Source: SHZI01 sp031395645
GTDB taxonomy: Bacteria; Pseudomonadota; Gammaproteobacteria; Steroidobacterales; GCA-2729495
DNA length: 64,000 nucleotides
NCBI GenBank assembly: GCA_031395645.1
Contig: JANNJM010000088.1
Location: 1-64,000 of the forward strand
Reading direction: 5' to 3'
Made by a program: the position numbers and the translations under genes. The notes under the pieces were generated by a model. It worked only from the letters and a program-made list of their open reading frames with translations. It was not told the DNA's origin and did not search any database. This document shows, piece after piece, positions 15,594-24,539 of this stretch; position 1 is the stretch's first letter, and each line of letters starts with the position of its first letter.

Positions 15594-18500
15594 GTGCGGA
15601 TCCGCCTTTTCTCGCTGGTACTCGCGATCGCCGTCGCCATCACAATGGCGGCGCCGGGCCCAGCCATGGCGACGATTCTGTGCGTCAAGCTCGGAGGCGG
15701 GTCGGGCTGCTACGCCACCATCCCCCTCGCGCTCGCCGCGGCCGACAATGGCGATACGGTCCGCGTGGCGGCAGGCACCTACATCGGTGCGATCTCGGTC
15801 GCCGAGAACGTGACGCTCGAAGGAGGCTGGAACACCAGCTTCACGGCGCGCGATACGGCGAACTTCGTCTCGACCCTCGTACCGGGGTTCGGCGACACGA
15901 GTTCGGTAGTCTCGATCTTCGGCTCGATCGCCAATCCGGCCACATCCACGCCGACTATCGACGGCTTCACGATCACCAGCGGGCGCGCCGACCTCGGGTT
16001 CAACCACGGTGGGGGAATGCGCATTCAACACAGCCGGGCGACCATCCGGAATTGCGTGATCTCGGGAAACCGCGGGTACGTGCTCGGCGGTGGCGTCTGG
16101 GTGCAGCGCGGCACGGCGCGTTTCCAGAGCACGCGTATCGAGAGCAACGTGGTCACGGACGCAGGCCAGGGCGGCGGCGTCCTTCTGGAGGACGCCAGCG
16201 GCACGTTCGAGGATTCGGTGATCCAGGGCAACTCCGTCAGTGGCTTCGGCGGCTCGGGTGGCGGGATCGCGATCCAGAACTTCGGCCCTACCCCGACGGC
16301 CCTCGTGGTCCGGGGCAGCACGATCGCCGCGAACAGCGCTGGTTCCAGCTGCCAGGGCTACGGCGGGGGAATCTTCGTGAGTCCCAGGTCAGGCCAGCAG
16401 ATCACCACAATCGTGGACCGCGTGAGGTTCGACTTGAACTGCGGCCAGTTCGAGGGCGGCGGGATTGCGCTCGATGATACGAGCGGGACGGGCGGGACCG
16501 CACCCTACACCATCACGAACTCGGTCTTCGCCGGCAACGACGGCGGCGGTAATGGCGATGCGGTCCACGTGAACGCCGCGTCCGCCGTCGGCGTCATCCG
16601 CAACGTCACCTTCGTCGGCAACGGCTCGGGTCAGGCGATCGTCACTAACACCAAGCTCACGATCACGAACTCGATCCTGCGAAGCTTCGGCACGGGAATC
16701 AGCTACGGCGGGCCCGCGGGCCAGCTCACGGCCACCTTCAACGATTTCTACGCGAACACGACCAACATTTTTACGGGTGGAGCGTTCGCCCTCGATCCTT
16801 CCAATCTGCTGGTCGATCCCCAGCTCGACGCCACCCAACACCTGCTCGCCGGCTCGCCGCTGATCGATGCGGGCACGCGCACGCCAGGTCCGTTCCGCGA
16901 CATCGACGACGGTCCACGCCCGGCTGCCGGCCCGTCGGGCCGCTTCCGCCTCGACATCGGTGCGGACGAGGTTGCATCGCTGGAAGTCCAACTCGTCTAC
17001 GACGAGGCCGGGAATCCTGTCGATTTCGCGGTGGTCGGTCCCGGCGACCCGCCGGAGGACCCGAACGACACGACCACCAACAACGAGTTCATCGGCTTCA
17101 CGGCGCTCGGCGCCGACTTCACGGGCGACGGCAGGGATGATTTCCTGGTCGCCGCCGAGGACTGGTCCAACAACTTCGACGTCGCCGCAGAAGCTTCTAC
17201 CGGGCGGCTCTTTGGCCTGTTCAACTTCGGCGCGCGCCGTACCGGTGCGCTCGACCTGTTCCTCGACACTCCGGCGGAAGACCTGCTGGTCCGCTCAGAG
17301 CTCATGCAGCAGCACCTGGGGAGCGAGCTCGCGAGCGGCGACCTGAACGGCGACGGCCGGGGCGACGTCATTATCGGAGCATTCCAGGATGACGTGGGGA
17401 ACGTGGCGACCCCCAAGATCTTCGTCCTGTTCGGCGGCCCGGGGCTTGCGGGCTTGCGAACCGTGAGCGCGACGATGCCCGCCGACTTCACGCTCGTCGC
17501 TCCCGACTTCGACCTCTTTTCCTTCTCGGCTCCCAACGCGCTGGCCGCCGGCGATCTCAACGGCGGCGGGATCGCCGACCTCGTGGTCGGTGATGCGCTC
17601 GCGGACGACGGCGGGAACGCGGACGCCGGCGCGGTGTTCGTGATCTTCGGCCGGAGCGACCTCTCCGGCACCCGCGACCTTGGAGTCACGCCCGCGGATT
17701 TCACGCTGTATGGCCCGGCCGGCAACGCGCAGCTGGGCTCCACGTACGACGGGACAGCCGGGCTCGCGCTCGGTGACCTCAACGGCGACGGTTTACTCGA
17801 TCTGGTCGCCCGGTCGCCCGCTACGGCATACGTGCTCTTCGGCCCGCTCGCGGGCGGCGTGCGCCGCCTGGCCAATGCACCCGCCGACGTCACGATCACC
17901 GGGCTCACGGAGGGCAGGGTTATCGTCGCGGACGTTACGGGCGACGGGAAGTCCGACCTGGTTCTTGGTTCGGGGAGCGTGTTGCGCGTGATCCCGGGAC
18001 CATTCGTTGCGGGGCAGACCCTCGCGGCGGCGACCGCCGCCACGCTGGTGCTCACCGGGCCCGGGGCGAATAACGTGAATGGGGGCTCCCTCGCAGTGGC
18101 TGACGTCGTTGGCGACCCGCGCCCGGATTTGATCGTCGGCTCGAGCAGCGACGCCACTTTTGGTGGCCAGGTTTTCGTGGTCGCCGGTGGAGTAACCGCG
18201 ACGGGTAGCGTACCCATCGATGAGATCGCATCTGCCGCCGTCGTTGAATCCTCGGGCTCAGCAGGATTATTCGCCTATAAAGTCGCGGCCGGCGACCTCG
18301 ACTTCGATGGGCGCAAGGACCTGATCGTGACCGACCGTGGTGCCGGCCCCTACCGGGACCATGGATTCGACGACGCCAACGACGCCGGGCGCACCTATGT
18401 GATCTACGGCGGCGGGCCGGTTGACAACTGCCCCGGGCTCTCAAATCCGGCCCAGGCGGATGCCGACGGCGACGGGGTGGGCGATGCCTGCGATCACCCC

Positions 18501-18803
18501 GACCAGGATGCGGATGGCATCTTCGATTACCAGGACAACTGCACACTGGTGGCGAACCCGAACCAGCTCGACGCCGGCAATGACGGCTACGGTAACGCCT
18601 GCGACGCGGATCTGAATAACAGCGGGCTGGTAACGACGGCAGACTTCGGCCTGCTGCGCTCCGTGCTCAATCTAAGCGCCGCATCAAGCCCCACTGCGGC
18701 GGCGGCCGACCTCAACGGCAGCGGGAGGGTGACGACAGCTGACTTCGGCATCCTGCGTGCCCGGCTCAACACCGCCCCGGGGCCGTCGGGGTTGCATCCC
18801 TGA
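15594..18803 (+). CDS. Large secreted beta-helix / FG-GAP propeller / TSP3 / dockerin-like protein
   Basis: A GTG start with an AAGGAGG-type site opens a 1069-residue exoprotein. Residues 1-27 are a signal peptide ending AMA. Residues about 30-430 repeat short G-G-G-rich turns (TIRNCVISGNRGYVLGGG and similar), a right-handed parallel beta-helix. Residues about 505-940 hold seven FG-GAP calcium motifs (from ADFTGDGRDDFLV at 507 to GDLDFDGRKDLIV at 900), enough for a complete seven-bladed propeller. Residues 944-1000 are thrombospondin type 3 repeats (DNCPGLSNPAQADADGDGVG). Two dockerin-like repeats follow at 1006 and 1039 (DLNNSGLVTTADFGLLR, DLNGSGRVTTADFGILR). A calcium-dependent surface adhesin or polysaccharide-binding scaffold is likely; no cohesin partner is in the window. 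Confidence 0.85.
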   Translation: MRIRLFSLVLAIAVAITMAAPGPAMATILCVKLGGGSGCYATIPLALAAADNGDTVRVAAGTYIGAISVAENVTLEGGWNTSFTARDTANFVSTLVPGFGDTSSVVSIFGSIANPATSTPTIDGFTITSGRADLGFNHGGGMRIQHSRATIRNCVISGNRGYVLGGGVWVQRGTARFQSTRIESNVVTDAGQGGGVLLEDASGTFEDSVIQGNSVSGFGGSGGGIAIQNFGPTPTALVVRGSTIAANSAGSSCQGYGGGIFVSPRSGQQITTIVDRVRFDLNCGQFEGGGIALDDTSGTGGTAPYTITNSVFAGNDGGGNGDAVHVNAASAVGVIRNVTFVGNGSGQAIVTNTKLTITNSILRSFGTGISYGGPAGQLTATFNDFYANTTNIFTGGAFALDPSNLLVDPQLDATQHLLAGSPLIDAGTRTPGPFRDIDDGPRPAAGPSGRFRLDIGADEVASLEVQLVYDEAGNPVDFAVVGPGDPPEDPNDTTTNNEFIGFTALGADFTGDGRDDFLVAAEDWSNNFDVAAEASTGRLFGLFNFGARRTGALDLFLDTPAEDLLVRSELMQQHLGSELASGDLNGDGRGDVIIGAFQDDVGNVATPKIFVLFGGPGLAGLRTVSATMPADFTLVAPDFDLFSFSAPNALAAGDLNGGGIADLVVGDALADDGGNADAGAVFVIFGRSDLSGTRDLGVTPADFTLYGPAGNAQLGSTYDGTAGLALGDLNGDGLLDLVARSPATAYVLFGPLAGGVRRLANAPADVTITGLTEGRVIVADVTGDGKSDLVLGSGSVLRVIPGPFVAGQTLAAATAATLVLTGPGANNVNGGSLAVADVVGDPRPDLIVGSSSDATFGGQVFVVAGGVTATGSVPIDEIASAAVVESSGSAGLFAYKVAAGDLDFDGRKDLIVTDRGAGPYRDHGFDDANDAGRTYVIYGGGPVDNCPGLSNPAQADADGDGVGDACDHPDQDADGIFDYQDNCTLVANPNQLDAGNDGYGNACDADLNNSGLVTTADFGLLRSVLNLSAASSPTAAAADLNGSGRVTTADFGILRARLNTAPGPSGLHP

Positions 18804-18810
18804 GGCTACT

Positions 18811-18879
18811 TCCGCAGGTGGAAGCGCCGGAACGGGTACTAAAGGCCTACTCGGAGTTTCGAGGGACGTTGACGGCGGG
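18811..18879. repeat. Direct repeat, copy 2 (displaced hydrolase 3' end)
   Basis: This is the second copy of the 69-bp sequence at 15417. Read in the hydrolase frame it gives PQVEAPERVLKAYSEFRGTLTAG and a TGA at 18881, a natural end for that gene. On the other strand it encodes the last residues (VNVPRNSE) of the next gene. It is probably the original hydrolase terminus, separated from its gene by the insert. Confidence 0.85.
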
Positions 18880-19569
18880 ATGACGAAGAAAGTGCACCGC
18901 TGTGGCAACGAGCGCCAGCATGTTGAGCGCATCGCCGAAGAAGCCCGGTATGGGACCAACTATTGTCGGCGGCAACCCAAGGAACGTGAGTCCGGCGAGC
19001 GCACCGGCGAACAGCCAGGGCCACCCGCGGCGCCACCAGAGCGCAGCGCCGAGCAACACCATGCCCGGCAAGGCTAGGACTGCTGCCAGCGGTACGCTGC
19101 CAGGATTGTTCACGACCACCTGCTCGGGGCTGCAAAGCTGGGTGGGCGCAACGGATGGCACGTAGCGCAGTGTGTCGGCCCAGCAGGCCGGTTGCAGGTC
19201 AGGGAAGTACAGGATATCCCGCCAACTCAAGGCCAGGAACACAGTGGCCAGCAGGCAGACGGCGCCCATCGTCCAGCGCGGCTGTGCCCAGCGAAATCCG
19301 GCCAGCCGGGCCAGGGATGCCGTGATGATCAGGATCAGTGGCACGGACAGGGCAAACAGCGTGAAGCGCGGGCCGCTCAGCTGCTGCAGCAGGTCACCCG
19401 TTCCGATCCAGCGGCCCGCACCGACCAGGGCCGTGTCGTAGGGCAAGGCCAGTATCAGGAATGCCAGCACGCCGAGCACGGGGTGACGGAACTCGCGCCA
19501 ACGTCGTAGCGTCCAGACGAACAGTGCCAGGTCTGCGGCGGCGAGCAGCAACATGACGAACGAAAACAT
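18847..19569 (-). CDS. Polytopic membrane protein of unknown function
   Basis: The 240-residue protein has about seven predicted hydrophobic helices, starting MFSFVMLLLAAADLALFVWTL. A loop with two cysteines (LQPACWADTLRYV ... TQLCSPEQ) lies between helices and may be periplasmic and disulfide-bonded. The stop codon at 18847 lies inside repeat copy 2, so before the 3.4-kb insertion this gene overlapped the end of the alpha/beta hydrolase in convergent fashion. No recognised family. Confidence 0.7.
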   Translation of the reverse strand: MFSFVMLLLAAADLALFVWTLRRWREFRHPVLGVLAFLILALPYDTALVGAGRWIGTGDLLQQLSGPRFTLFALSVPLILIITASLARLAGFRWAQPRWTMGAVCLLATVFLALSWRDILYFPDLQPACWADTLRYVPSVAPTQLCSPEQVVVNNPGSVPLAAVLALPGMVLLGAALWWRRGWPWLFAGALAGLTFLGLPPTIVGPIPGFFGDALNMLALVATAVHFLRHPAVNVPRNSE

Positions 19570-19599
19570 GAGTACTACCGCGGCAACAGCGTACCGGTG

Positions 19600-19890
19600 C
19601 TACTTTTTCGCGAATTCCTGCTTGCAGGCCGGACAGGCCGGGGCGCGAAAGAGTGGGCCATAGAGCCGGGCGTCGAGGGCCGCAGACCAGAACCACCGAT
19701 TGCTGCAGTTCGGACAGGTGACGGTAAACGTCCCGAACACGTAGCCAACCACGGCAAGGATGGTGCCCAGCGTCCAGTCGATTCCCGAGGCTTCCCACAA
19801 CGGCGCAAAGCTGCCGATCAGCATCAGCAGTATCGCCACGATCAGCTTCCAGGACTGACCCGTCCTGGAAACGACAGAATTTTCTAGCAT
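19600..19890 (-). CDS. Small zinc-ribbon membrane protein
   Basis: The 96-residue protein has two membrane helices (IVAILLMLIGSFAPLW and TLGTILAVVGYVFGTFTV) followed by two CxxC knuckles (CPNC and CPAC) 29 residues apart, which should bind one zinc. The gene is co-directional with its neighbours. Function unknown. Confidence 0.7.
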   Translation of the reverse strand: MLENSVVSRTGQSWKLIVAILLMLIGSFAPLWEASGIDWTLGTILAVVGYVFGTFTVTCPNCSNRWFWSAALDARLYGPLFRAPACPACKQEFAKK

Positions 19891-20139
19891 TCAACCCCCT
19901 GCAAGTGCCCGCTTTGCCGCAACCGGCAAGCGTTTGATGGCGGCTTCCCGCCGAAGTGCCGCGCTGTGATCCGCGGCAGGCTCCTGGTGGACCAGGACGA
20001 CCGGCCGGCGAGCCCGCGTGTAGGCGGCGCCATTGCCAGCATTGTGCTGCGCGATCCGCTGGACAATGTTCTTCGCGATGCCGGTGTAAAGCGTCTGGTC
20101 CGCGCACTGGACAATGTAGACACTCCAGTTCGGATCCAT
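19891..20139 (-). CDS. GIY-YIG nuclease superfamily protein (UPF0213-like)
   Basis: The 82-residue product, from the ATG at 20139, carries the GIY-YIG pattern as VYIVQCADQTLYTGIAKNIVQRIAQHN. The downstream part (RRPVVLVHQEPAADHSAALRREAAIKRL) matches small stand-alone YhbQ/UPF0213 proteins, with the metal-site glutamate in REAAIKRL. An ATG at 20151 is also possible but has poor spacing to its GGGAG. The family's cellular role is uncertain. Confidence 0.85.
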   Translation of the reverse strand: MDPNWSVYIVQCADQTLYTGIAKNIVQRIAQHNAGNGAAYTRARRPVVLVHQEPAADHSAALRREAAIKRLPVAAKRALAGG

Positions 20140-20185
20140 GCTTGCCACCATGCTCCCGCCGCCGGCAGCTTAACGGAAGCCGGGT

Positions 20186-20863
20186 TCACACGAAACCGCC
20201 CGCGCGGATTCTGGCAATCTTGGCAGTCTGGGGCAGGCGATAGAAGGTCCGCAGTTCGCGAAGCAATTCCGGCGTAAGCGCCGAAACCGGGAAACGAGTT
20301 TCGAGACTGGCGCAGTAACGGCCGGCGAGCGTGCTCGCCGCCTGATAGCGCCCGAGTTCCTCTGCGTCCAGCTGGGGATCAAAGGTTGGATCCTCGAACA
20401 GCCTCTGCAATAACGGCGCACCAAGAGTGGCTGCGGGCTGCCCCTGCAGAAGCAGGCGCGTACTGACGTACTTGTCCACCTCGGCCTGCATCTCAAGCTC
20501 GAGCAACGTTACCGGCTTGTCGAAACCGGCATTCCACGCCACATAGTGGAAGTGACTCACTCCCTCGAGCACGGTCCAGAAATCTGCCAGGTTCGCGCAA
20601 CACAGGTTTTCGAGGGGATCCGCAGCGGCCAGGCGCTCGAGCACCCTGGTATCCAGATACAGAGCCAGGTCGACGGCCCCTTCGTTTTCGACCACGAGCA
20701 ATTGTTCGTCACGCAAACGGCTCGTCATGCCGGTCGTAAGTGCGGCGAACAGGCGCCGGTCTGTCACCAGGTAGTCGCGGACGTCTTCCTGGAGTTCCAC
20801 GTCATAGACCCTGCCAAGCTGGCCCTGGATGGCCACCAGGAGTTCGGGGCATGCTGCGGCCAT
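20186..20863 (-). CDS. Conserved-looking hypothetical protein next to the sheath gene
   Basis: The ATG at 20863 lies 5 bp after the upstream gene's stop and follows a GGGAG site; a longer frame to 20962 would overlap that gene and is not favoured. The 225-residue acidic protein has segments such as DPLENLCCANLADFWTVLEGVSHFHYVAW and LLELEMQAEVDKYV that look structured. No signal peptide or membrane helix. I recognise no family. Tight spacing suggests one operon with the sheath gene and 20869-21501. Confidence 0.65.
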   Translation of the reverse strand: MAAACPELLVAIQGQLGRVYDVELQEDVRDYLVTDRRLFAALTTGMTSRLRDEQLLVVENEGAVDLALYLDTRVLERLAAADPLENLCCANLADFWTVLEGVSHFHYVAWNAGFDKPVTLLELEMQAEVDKYVSTRLLLQGQPAATLGAPLLQRLFEDPTFDPQLDAEELGRYQAASTLAGRYCASLETRFPVSALTPELLRELRTFYRLPQTAKIARIRAGGFV

Positions 20864-20868
20864 ACGGC

Positions 20869-21501
20869 CTAGTGCTCCCGGACGCTGCCAGGCTGGTGAT
20901 GCGGCTGAATGCCGAGCTGGGCTAGCAGCCGTTCGGCCCTCTTGCTGCCGGTGGTCAGCCACGTCTGGTATAGCCGGAGCACATCCTGGTCCCGGCCGCC
21001 GGCGCCGGCGTGCCGCACTTCATTCAGGACGTCCACCACATCTGAAAACTTGGCGGCCAGTTCTGCGAACACCGGAGCGAAAGTCCGCCTGCGGGTATTC
21101 GCCGGCCTGGCCATGGACAGCGTTCGGTAGGCACCGCCGCCCATCTGTACGTAGTAACCGACACCAACGGCCTTGCGGTCGAGGCCCTCCGCCATGAAGC
21201 CAGCGACGAACAGCGCGACATCGCCGAGGCGTTGCAGCCGGGCGTTGCGGGTTTCCTCGGAGGTGGCCGCCACCGCATCCGCCAGCATCAGAGCAAGTGG
21301 CTGCAGCCCGGGACCTCGCGGAGCCTGATCGTGTAGTACTTCAGATCGGGCAAAAAAGGTAAGCAGGCTGACGACGTAGTGCGCGGTGTGACTATCGACG
21401 GCGACCTTGTTGGACGCCATGGCCGCGTCGACGGAGTTGCGAAAGAACTCCTGAAGACTCGGCACCGGAATCACTCCGGTAGCAGATTCGGAGACGGCCA
21501 T
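20869..21501 (-). CDS. Hypothetical protein in the sheath operon
   Basis: The 210-residue soluble, helix-rich protein (SHTAHYVVSLLTFFARSEVLHD, RRRTFAPVFAELAAKFSDVVDVLNEV) has no recognised domain. It sits 71 bp downstream of the tail-sheath gene and 5 bp upstream of the next hypothetical gene on the same strand. A partner role with the sheath is inferred from position only. Confidence 0.6.
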   Translation of the reverse strand: MAVSESATGVIPVPSLQEFFRNSVDAAMASNKVAVDSHTAHYVVSLLTFFARSEVLHDQAPRGPGLQPLALMLADAVAATSEETRNARLQRLGDVALFVAGFMAEGLDRKAVGVGYYVQMGGGAYRTLSMARPANTRRRTFAPVFAELAAKFSDVVDVLNEVRHAGAGGRDQDVLRLYQTWLTTGSKRAERLLAQLGIQPHHQPGSVREH

Positions 21502-21572
21502 GGGCCAGAGTTATACCGTCGGCCGTGCCCCCGCAGCGTGATCCTGGTCACGGCACAGACATGCGGTTTGAC

Positions 21573-23120
21573 TTATCCGGTCAAACCCAGACCTGGTTGC
21601 CAAGCGAGTTCGGTGACGCGGCAATCTGCACTGTCATGATCGAAACGAAAAGCGACGAATTCACCGGGCCGGGCGAGTGCCAGACCCACTACAAACGACA
21701 GTCCGGGCCTCTGTGCGTTCGTATCCTGGTCGCACTTCACGTAGAAGGCGCGGTGCTCGGTATCACCGACGAGGAAGCCTGCTGCGGCGGAGTCTGTCAG
21801 GTAGCGAGCCACCTGCGCTGTCACGGCCCGCCAGGTATCGGCCTCCGGCTTCTGCACCGCCGCCCAGCGCGTGCTGCGAGCGATCGTGCCAGCCGTCATC
21901 ATTGCCTGGCGCCGGATACTCAGCTGCTGCCACTCGCGGCGCGCGCCCTGACTGCGCGCCAGGGTTACGTTACCGCTGAAAGAAATGAAGCCGGGCGCAG
22001 CAGCCCGGAGGACATTGACGCCACGACGCGCCATGAGTGCTGCTTCCTCGGCGTCCGGCTCCATCGCGACCCGCGCCTTTGAGCGCAACAGCACCGGGGC
22101 CGACGGGCTCTGGCTGGCAAGCATGCCGGCGATGGCGCCGAGCGCACTTAAGGAACGGACGCGCCGCCCGTCCGCGGACCGTTCTGTCAGTTGCGGAAAG
22201 TAAGTGATGACATTCGGGCTGGTGAATGCGGACTGCCGCTGACTGCGGGTAACGTCCTCCACCCGGGACCACTGCGAAGGAGGGTCCAGCAACAGAATGG
22301 CGTTGCGTCGCGCGCAGTAGCGTTCGGCGGCAAAGATCCCGACCGGGCCCACGTCAGCGCGCGGTGCGCCAGACAGCAGGCATATGAGGTCCACGTTCGC
22401 CACCTGTTCCAGGGCATGGATGCCGGTGGCGTCCTCAGCCGATCCGATCAGGTCATAGTCGCTCGGTGGGGCCGCGGATCGCCAGTCGGCCTGGCCGTGG
22501 ATATAGCCGGTCGGGCCGATGCCGGCAGCGCCTTTCGTCAGAAACGGGCGGACTTGCGGGACAGCGCCCTGCAGCCGAACCAGGGTGGAACCGGCGAGTG
22601 CCTCCCCGATGAATCCCTCGTCGTCCTCCGCTACGGTTATCGCCGGCCAGCTTTCCTGCTCCTCCACCAGCGGATTGGCAGGTGAGCGGATGCGCTGCAC
22701 GGTGAGGTTGAAACGCCACAGGTCAGTCGCCGGAATGCCGTCGTAGTCGACAGCAGCGCGCAGGTATTCCAGCGGTCCGGGGTTGACTGCACCAAGGTTC
22801 AGTGGACCTTCGGGCCCGGGCAGGGCGATGCAGTTCGGACCACCGGTGCGCGGCACACGCACCACGATGGCATCGTGCCCGCCGTTATCGAAGAACTGGC
22901 CCAGAATCCATTCGAGGCGACTGCGCTCCGCTGGAGAGCCGAAACGGCGGCGAAATTCGGCAACGCTCTTGATGACCACCGGAATGTGGGCCGGACCCCG
23001 GGGGGCCGGACCAACAAACGCAGTGACGGTTTCGCGGCGGAGCGGAATCGGCTCCTCACCGGCAGGAGATTCAATGACTCGAATCCCGGCTCCTGAGAGT
23101 TCGGGCAACGGCGCGCGCAT
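21573..23120 (-). CDS. Phage tail sheath family protein (orphan)
   Basis: The 515-residue protein has sheath hallmarks at both ends: VTAFVGPAPRGPAHIPVVIKSVAEFRRRFG with GQFFDNGGHDAIVVRV near the N-terminus, and the conserved C-terminal domain (RRQAMMTAGTIARSTRWAAVQKPEADTW, FLVGDTEHRAFYVKCDQDTNA, LARPGEFVAFRFDH) that packs around the tube. LSALGAIAGMLA is also typical. Sheaths form the contractile outer cylinder of Myoviridae tails, R-type pyocins and contractile injection systems. No tube, baseplate, spike, ATPase or cap gene is present in this window. The ATG lacks a clear ribosome-binding site. Confidence 0.85.
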   Translation of the reverse strand: MRAPLPELSGAGIRVIESPAGEEPIPLRRETVTAFVGPAPRGPAHIPVVIKSVAEFRRRFGSPAERSRLEWILGQFFDNGGHDAIVVRVPRTGGPNCIALPGPEGPLNLGAVNPGPLEYLRAAVDYDGIPATDLWRFNLTVQRIRSPANPLVEEQESWPAITVAEDDEGFIGEALAGSTLVRLQGAVPQVRPFLTKGAAGIGPTGYIHGQADWRSAAPPSDYDLIGSAEDATGIHALEQVANVDLICLLSGAPRADVGPVGIFAAERYCARRNAILLLDPPSQWSRVEDVTRSQRQSAFTSPNVITYFPQLTERSADGRRVRSLSALGAIAGMLASQSPSAPVLLRSKARVAMEPDAEEAALMARRGVNVLRAAAPGFISFSGNVTLARSQGARREWQQLSIRRQAMMTAGTIARSTRWAAVQKPEADTWRAVTAQVARYLTDSAAAGFLVGDTEHRAFYVKCDQDTNAQRPGLSFVVGLALARPGEFVAFRFDHDSADCRVTELAWQPGLGLTG

Positions 23121-23201
23121 CCGACGACAACAACGCTATCGATTGTAGCACCGGTGCCAGCAGCAACAGACTGAGGAAGGTCGGCCCGACTACGACTGCA
23201 G

Positions 23202-24332
23202 TCAACGATTGGCAGCATCGAGCGACGGGCCTGGTCGGGGAGTTGCCGGCCCGTCGGCCTCGATCGGGTAGGTCACGATATTGGCCGTTGGCCGCGCCCG
23301 GGCCACAACGCTTTGCACATCAGCGGCAGGCTCGAGCAACCGCACCGGAATTCCACGGCCTTCCTTCAGGGCCGCGGCTACCATGGTTCGGTCCAGGCCC
23401 ACCGGAGCGCTCTGGGGCTGGCTCTTAGTTTGCCTGAGCTTGCGCAGTTGCAGATTGAGCTGCTTGTCGAGCGCAGGCCCAAGCTTGCGTTGATCGTCCT
23501 CAAGGGCAGGGTGAACGTCCAGATACAGGTTGCCGGCATGCCAGCCCACCAGGTGCGGCTGGTTGACGATGCGTACCGGGGTGCCAACCGGGACCTGACT
23601 GAATAGCGACTCGATGTCTTCGGGGAAGAGTTGCACGCAGCCGTGGCTCACGCGCATGCCAATGCCCGACGGCTTGTTGGTGCCGTGGATGAGGTAGGAT
23701 GGAAAGCCGAGTCGGAGGGCAAAGGCGCCGAGCGGATTGTCGGGGCCTGCTGCCACCGTAGCTGGCAGCGGATCACCGGCCTCGGCATGCTCCTTGCGAA
23801 TTGAGGTTGGCACGGTCCAGATCGGGTCCTTGATCTTGGCGATGACCGTCGTCGTGCCAATGGGCGTGGCCCAGCCGTCGCGACCGATGCCCACCGGGTG
23901 GGTGATGACCAGCGGTGACTCGCCAGGGGCTGCCTTTGGATAAAAGAAAATCCGCTTGATACCGATGTTCAGCACGATGCCGTTCCGGGGCGCATCGGGC
24001 AGGATGAACTGCGTGGGCAGAACGATGCGGGTGTCCGCACCGGGCAGCCAGGGATCGACACCCGGATTGGCCTGCACGAGCTCGTCGAAGCCCAGATCGT
24101 AGGCACGTGCGATGTCGATGAACGTGTCCTCGTGGCGGGCTCGGATCACCTGCACTTCGCCAACCACGTCACTGCCGGGACTGAGCACGAACCGGTCGCT
24201 GACGATCGGTGGCTGCTCGGCGGGAACCTTGCTGGCCGCCTGGCGTTTCGCCCACTCCGGGGTTTCGAACAGCGCGCATCCCGCCGTATTCAAAGCTACG
24301 AGAAGTGCCGCCAGCCGAAGCAGTCTGCTCAT
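23202..24332 (-). CDS. L,D-transpeptidase lipoprotein (YkuD) with LysM-like region
   Basis: The ATG at 24332, after an AGGGA site, gives a lipoprotein signal (LLRLAALLVALNTAGC) and 376 residues in all. A LysM-like segment (VIRARHEDTFIDIARAYDLGFDELVQANPGVDPWLPG) precedes the YkuD domain, whose catalytic block is intact: HGTNKPSGIGMRVSHGCVQL. It should make 3-3 crosslinks in peptidoglycan or attach proteins to it from the outer membrane side. About 110 further residues with an unrecognised tail follow. The 207-bp gap to the divergent gene at 24540 shows no other gene. Confidence 0.93.
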   Translation of the reverse strand: MSRLLRLAALLVALNTAGCALFETPEWAKRQAASKVPAEQPPIVSDRFVLSPGSDVVGEVQVIRARHEDTFIDIARAYDLGFDELVQANPGVDPWLPGADTRIVLPTQFILPDAPRNGIVLNIGIKRIFFYPKAAPGESPLVITHPVGIGRDGWATPIGTTTVIAKIKDPIWTVPTSIRKEHAEAGDPLPATVAAGPDNPLGAFALRLGFPSYLIHGTNKPSGIGMRVSHGCVQLFPEDIESLFSQVPVGTPVRIVNQPHLVGWHAGNLYLDVHPALEDDQRKLGPALDKQLNLQLRKLRQTKSQPQSAPVGLDRTMVAAALKEGRGIPVRLLEPAADVQSVVARARPTANIVTYPIEADGPATPRPGPSLDAANR

Positions 24333-24539
24333 ATCGGAATCATCCCTGACGGTTCGGGAGGCCATCCGCCTAGTATCCAGCCAGAGGGCCTACAGGGAAA
24401 GCGTCCGGCCTGGTCGCACGGCGACACCGGGATGCGCATTGGCTGTCACGGGGAAAACGATGGGGGGATGCTAAACTTCAAGAAAAGCGGACAGGACAAC
24501 ATCCGTCACCCCGAATTTAACCAAGGTTGCCATGGTCTT

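Noticed and set aside
15453..16031. A minus-strand frame ending in a sequence similar to the end of the membrane protein at 18847
   Set aside because: The likeness comes only from the 69-bp repeat; the rest is antisense to the beta-helix gene.
16997..18217. A 406-residue open frame on the minus strand inside the exoprotein gene
   Set aside because: It is antisense to clear FG-GAP repeats, is Pro/Ser-rich without domains, and results from codon bias of the plus-strand gene.
15502..18810. The 3.4-kb insert as an insertion sequence or integron cassette
   Set aside because: It has no transposase or integrase and no terminal inverted repeats, and the 69-bp duplication is too long and too diverged for a fresh transposon target site.
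21573..23120. The tail sheath gene as part of a prophage
   Set aside because: No integrase, capsid, terminase, tube, baseplate or lysis gene is visible in the surrounding 10 kb, and the flanks are cellular genes.
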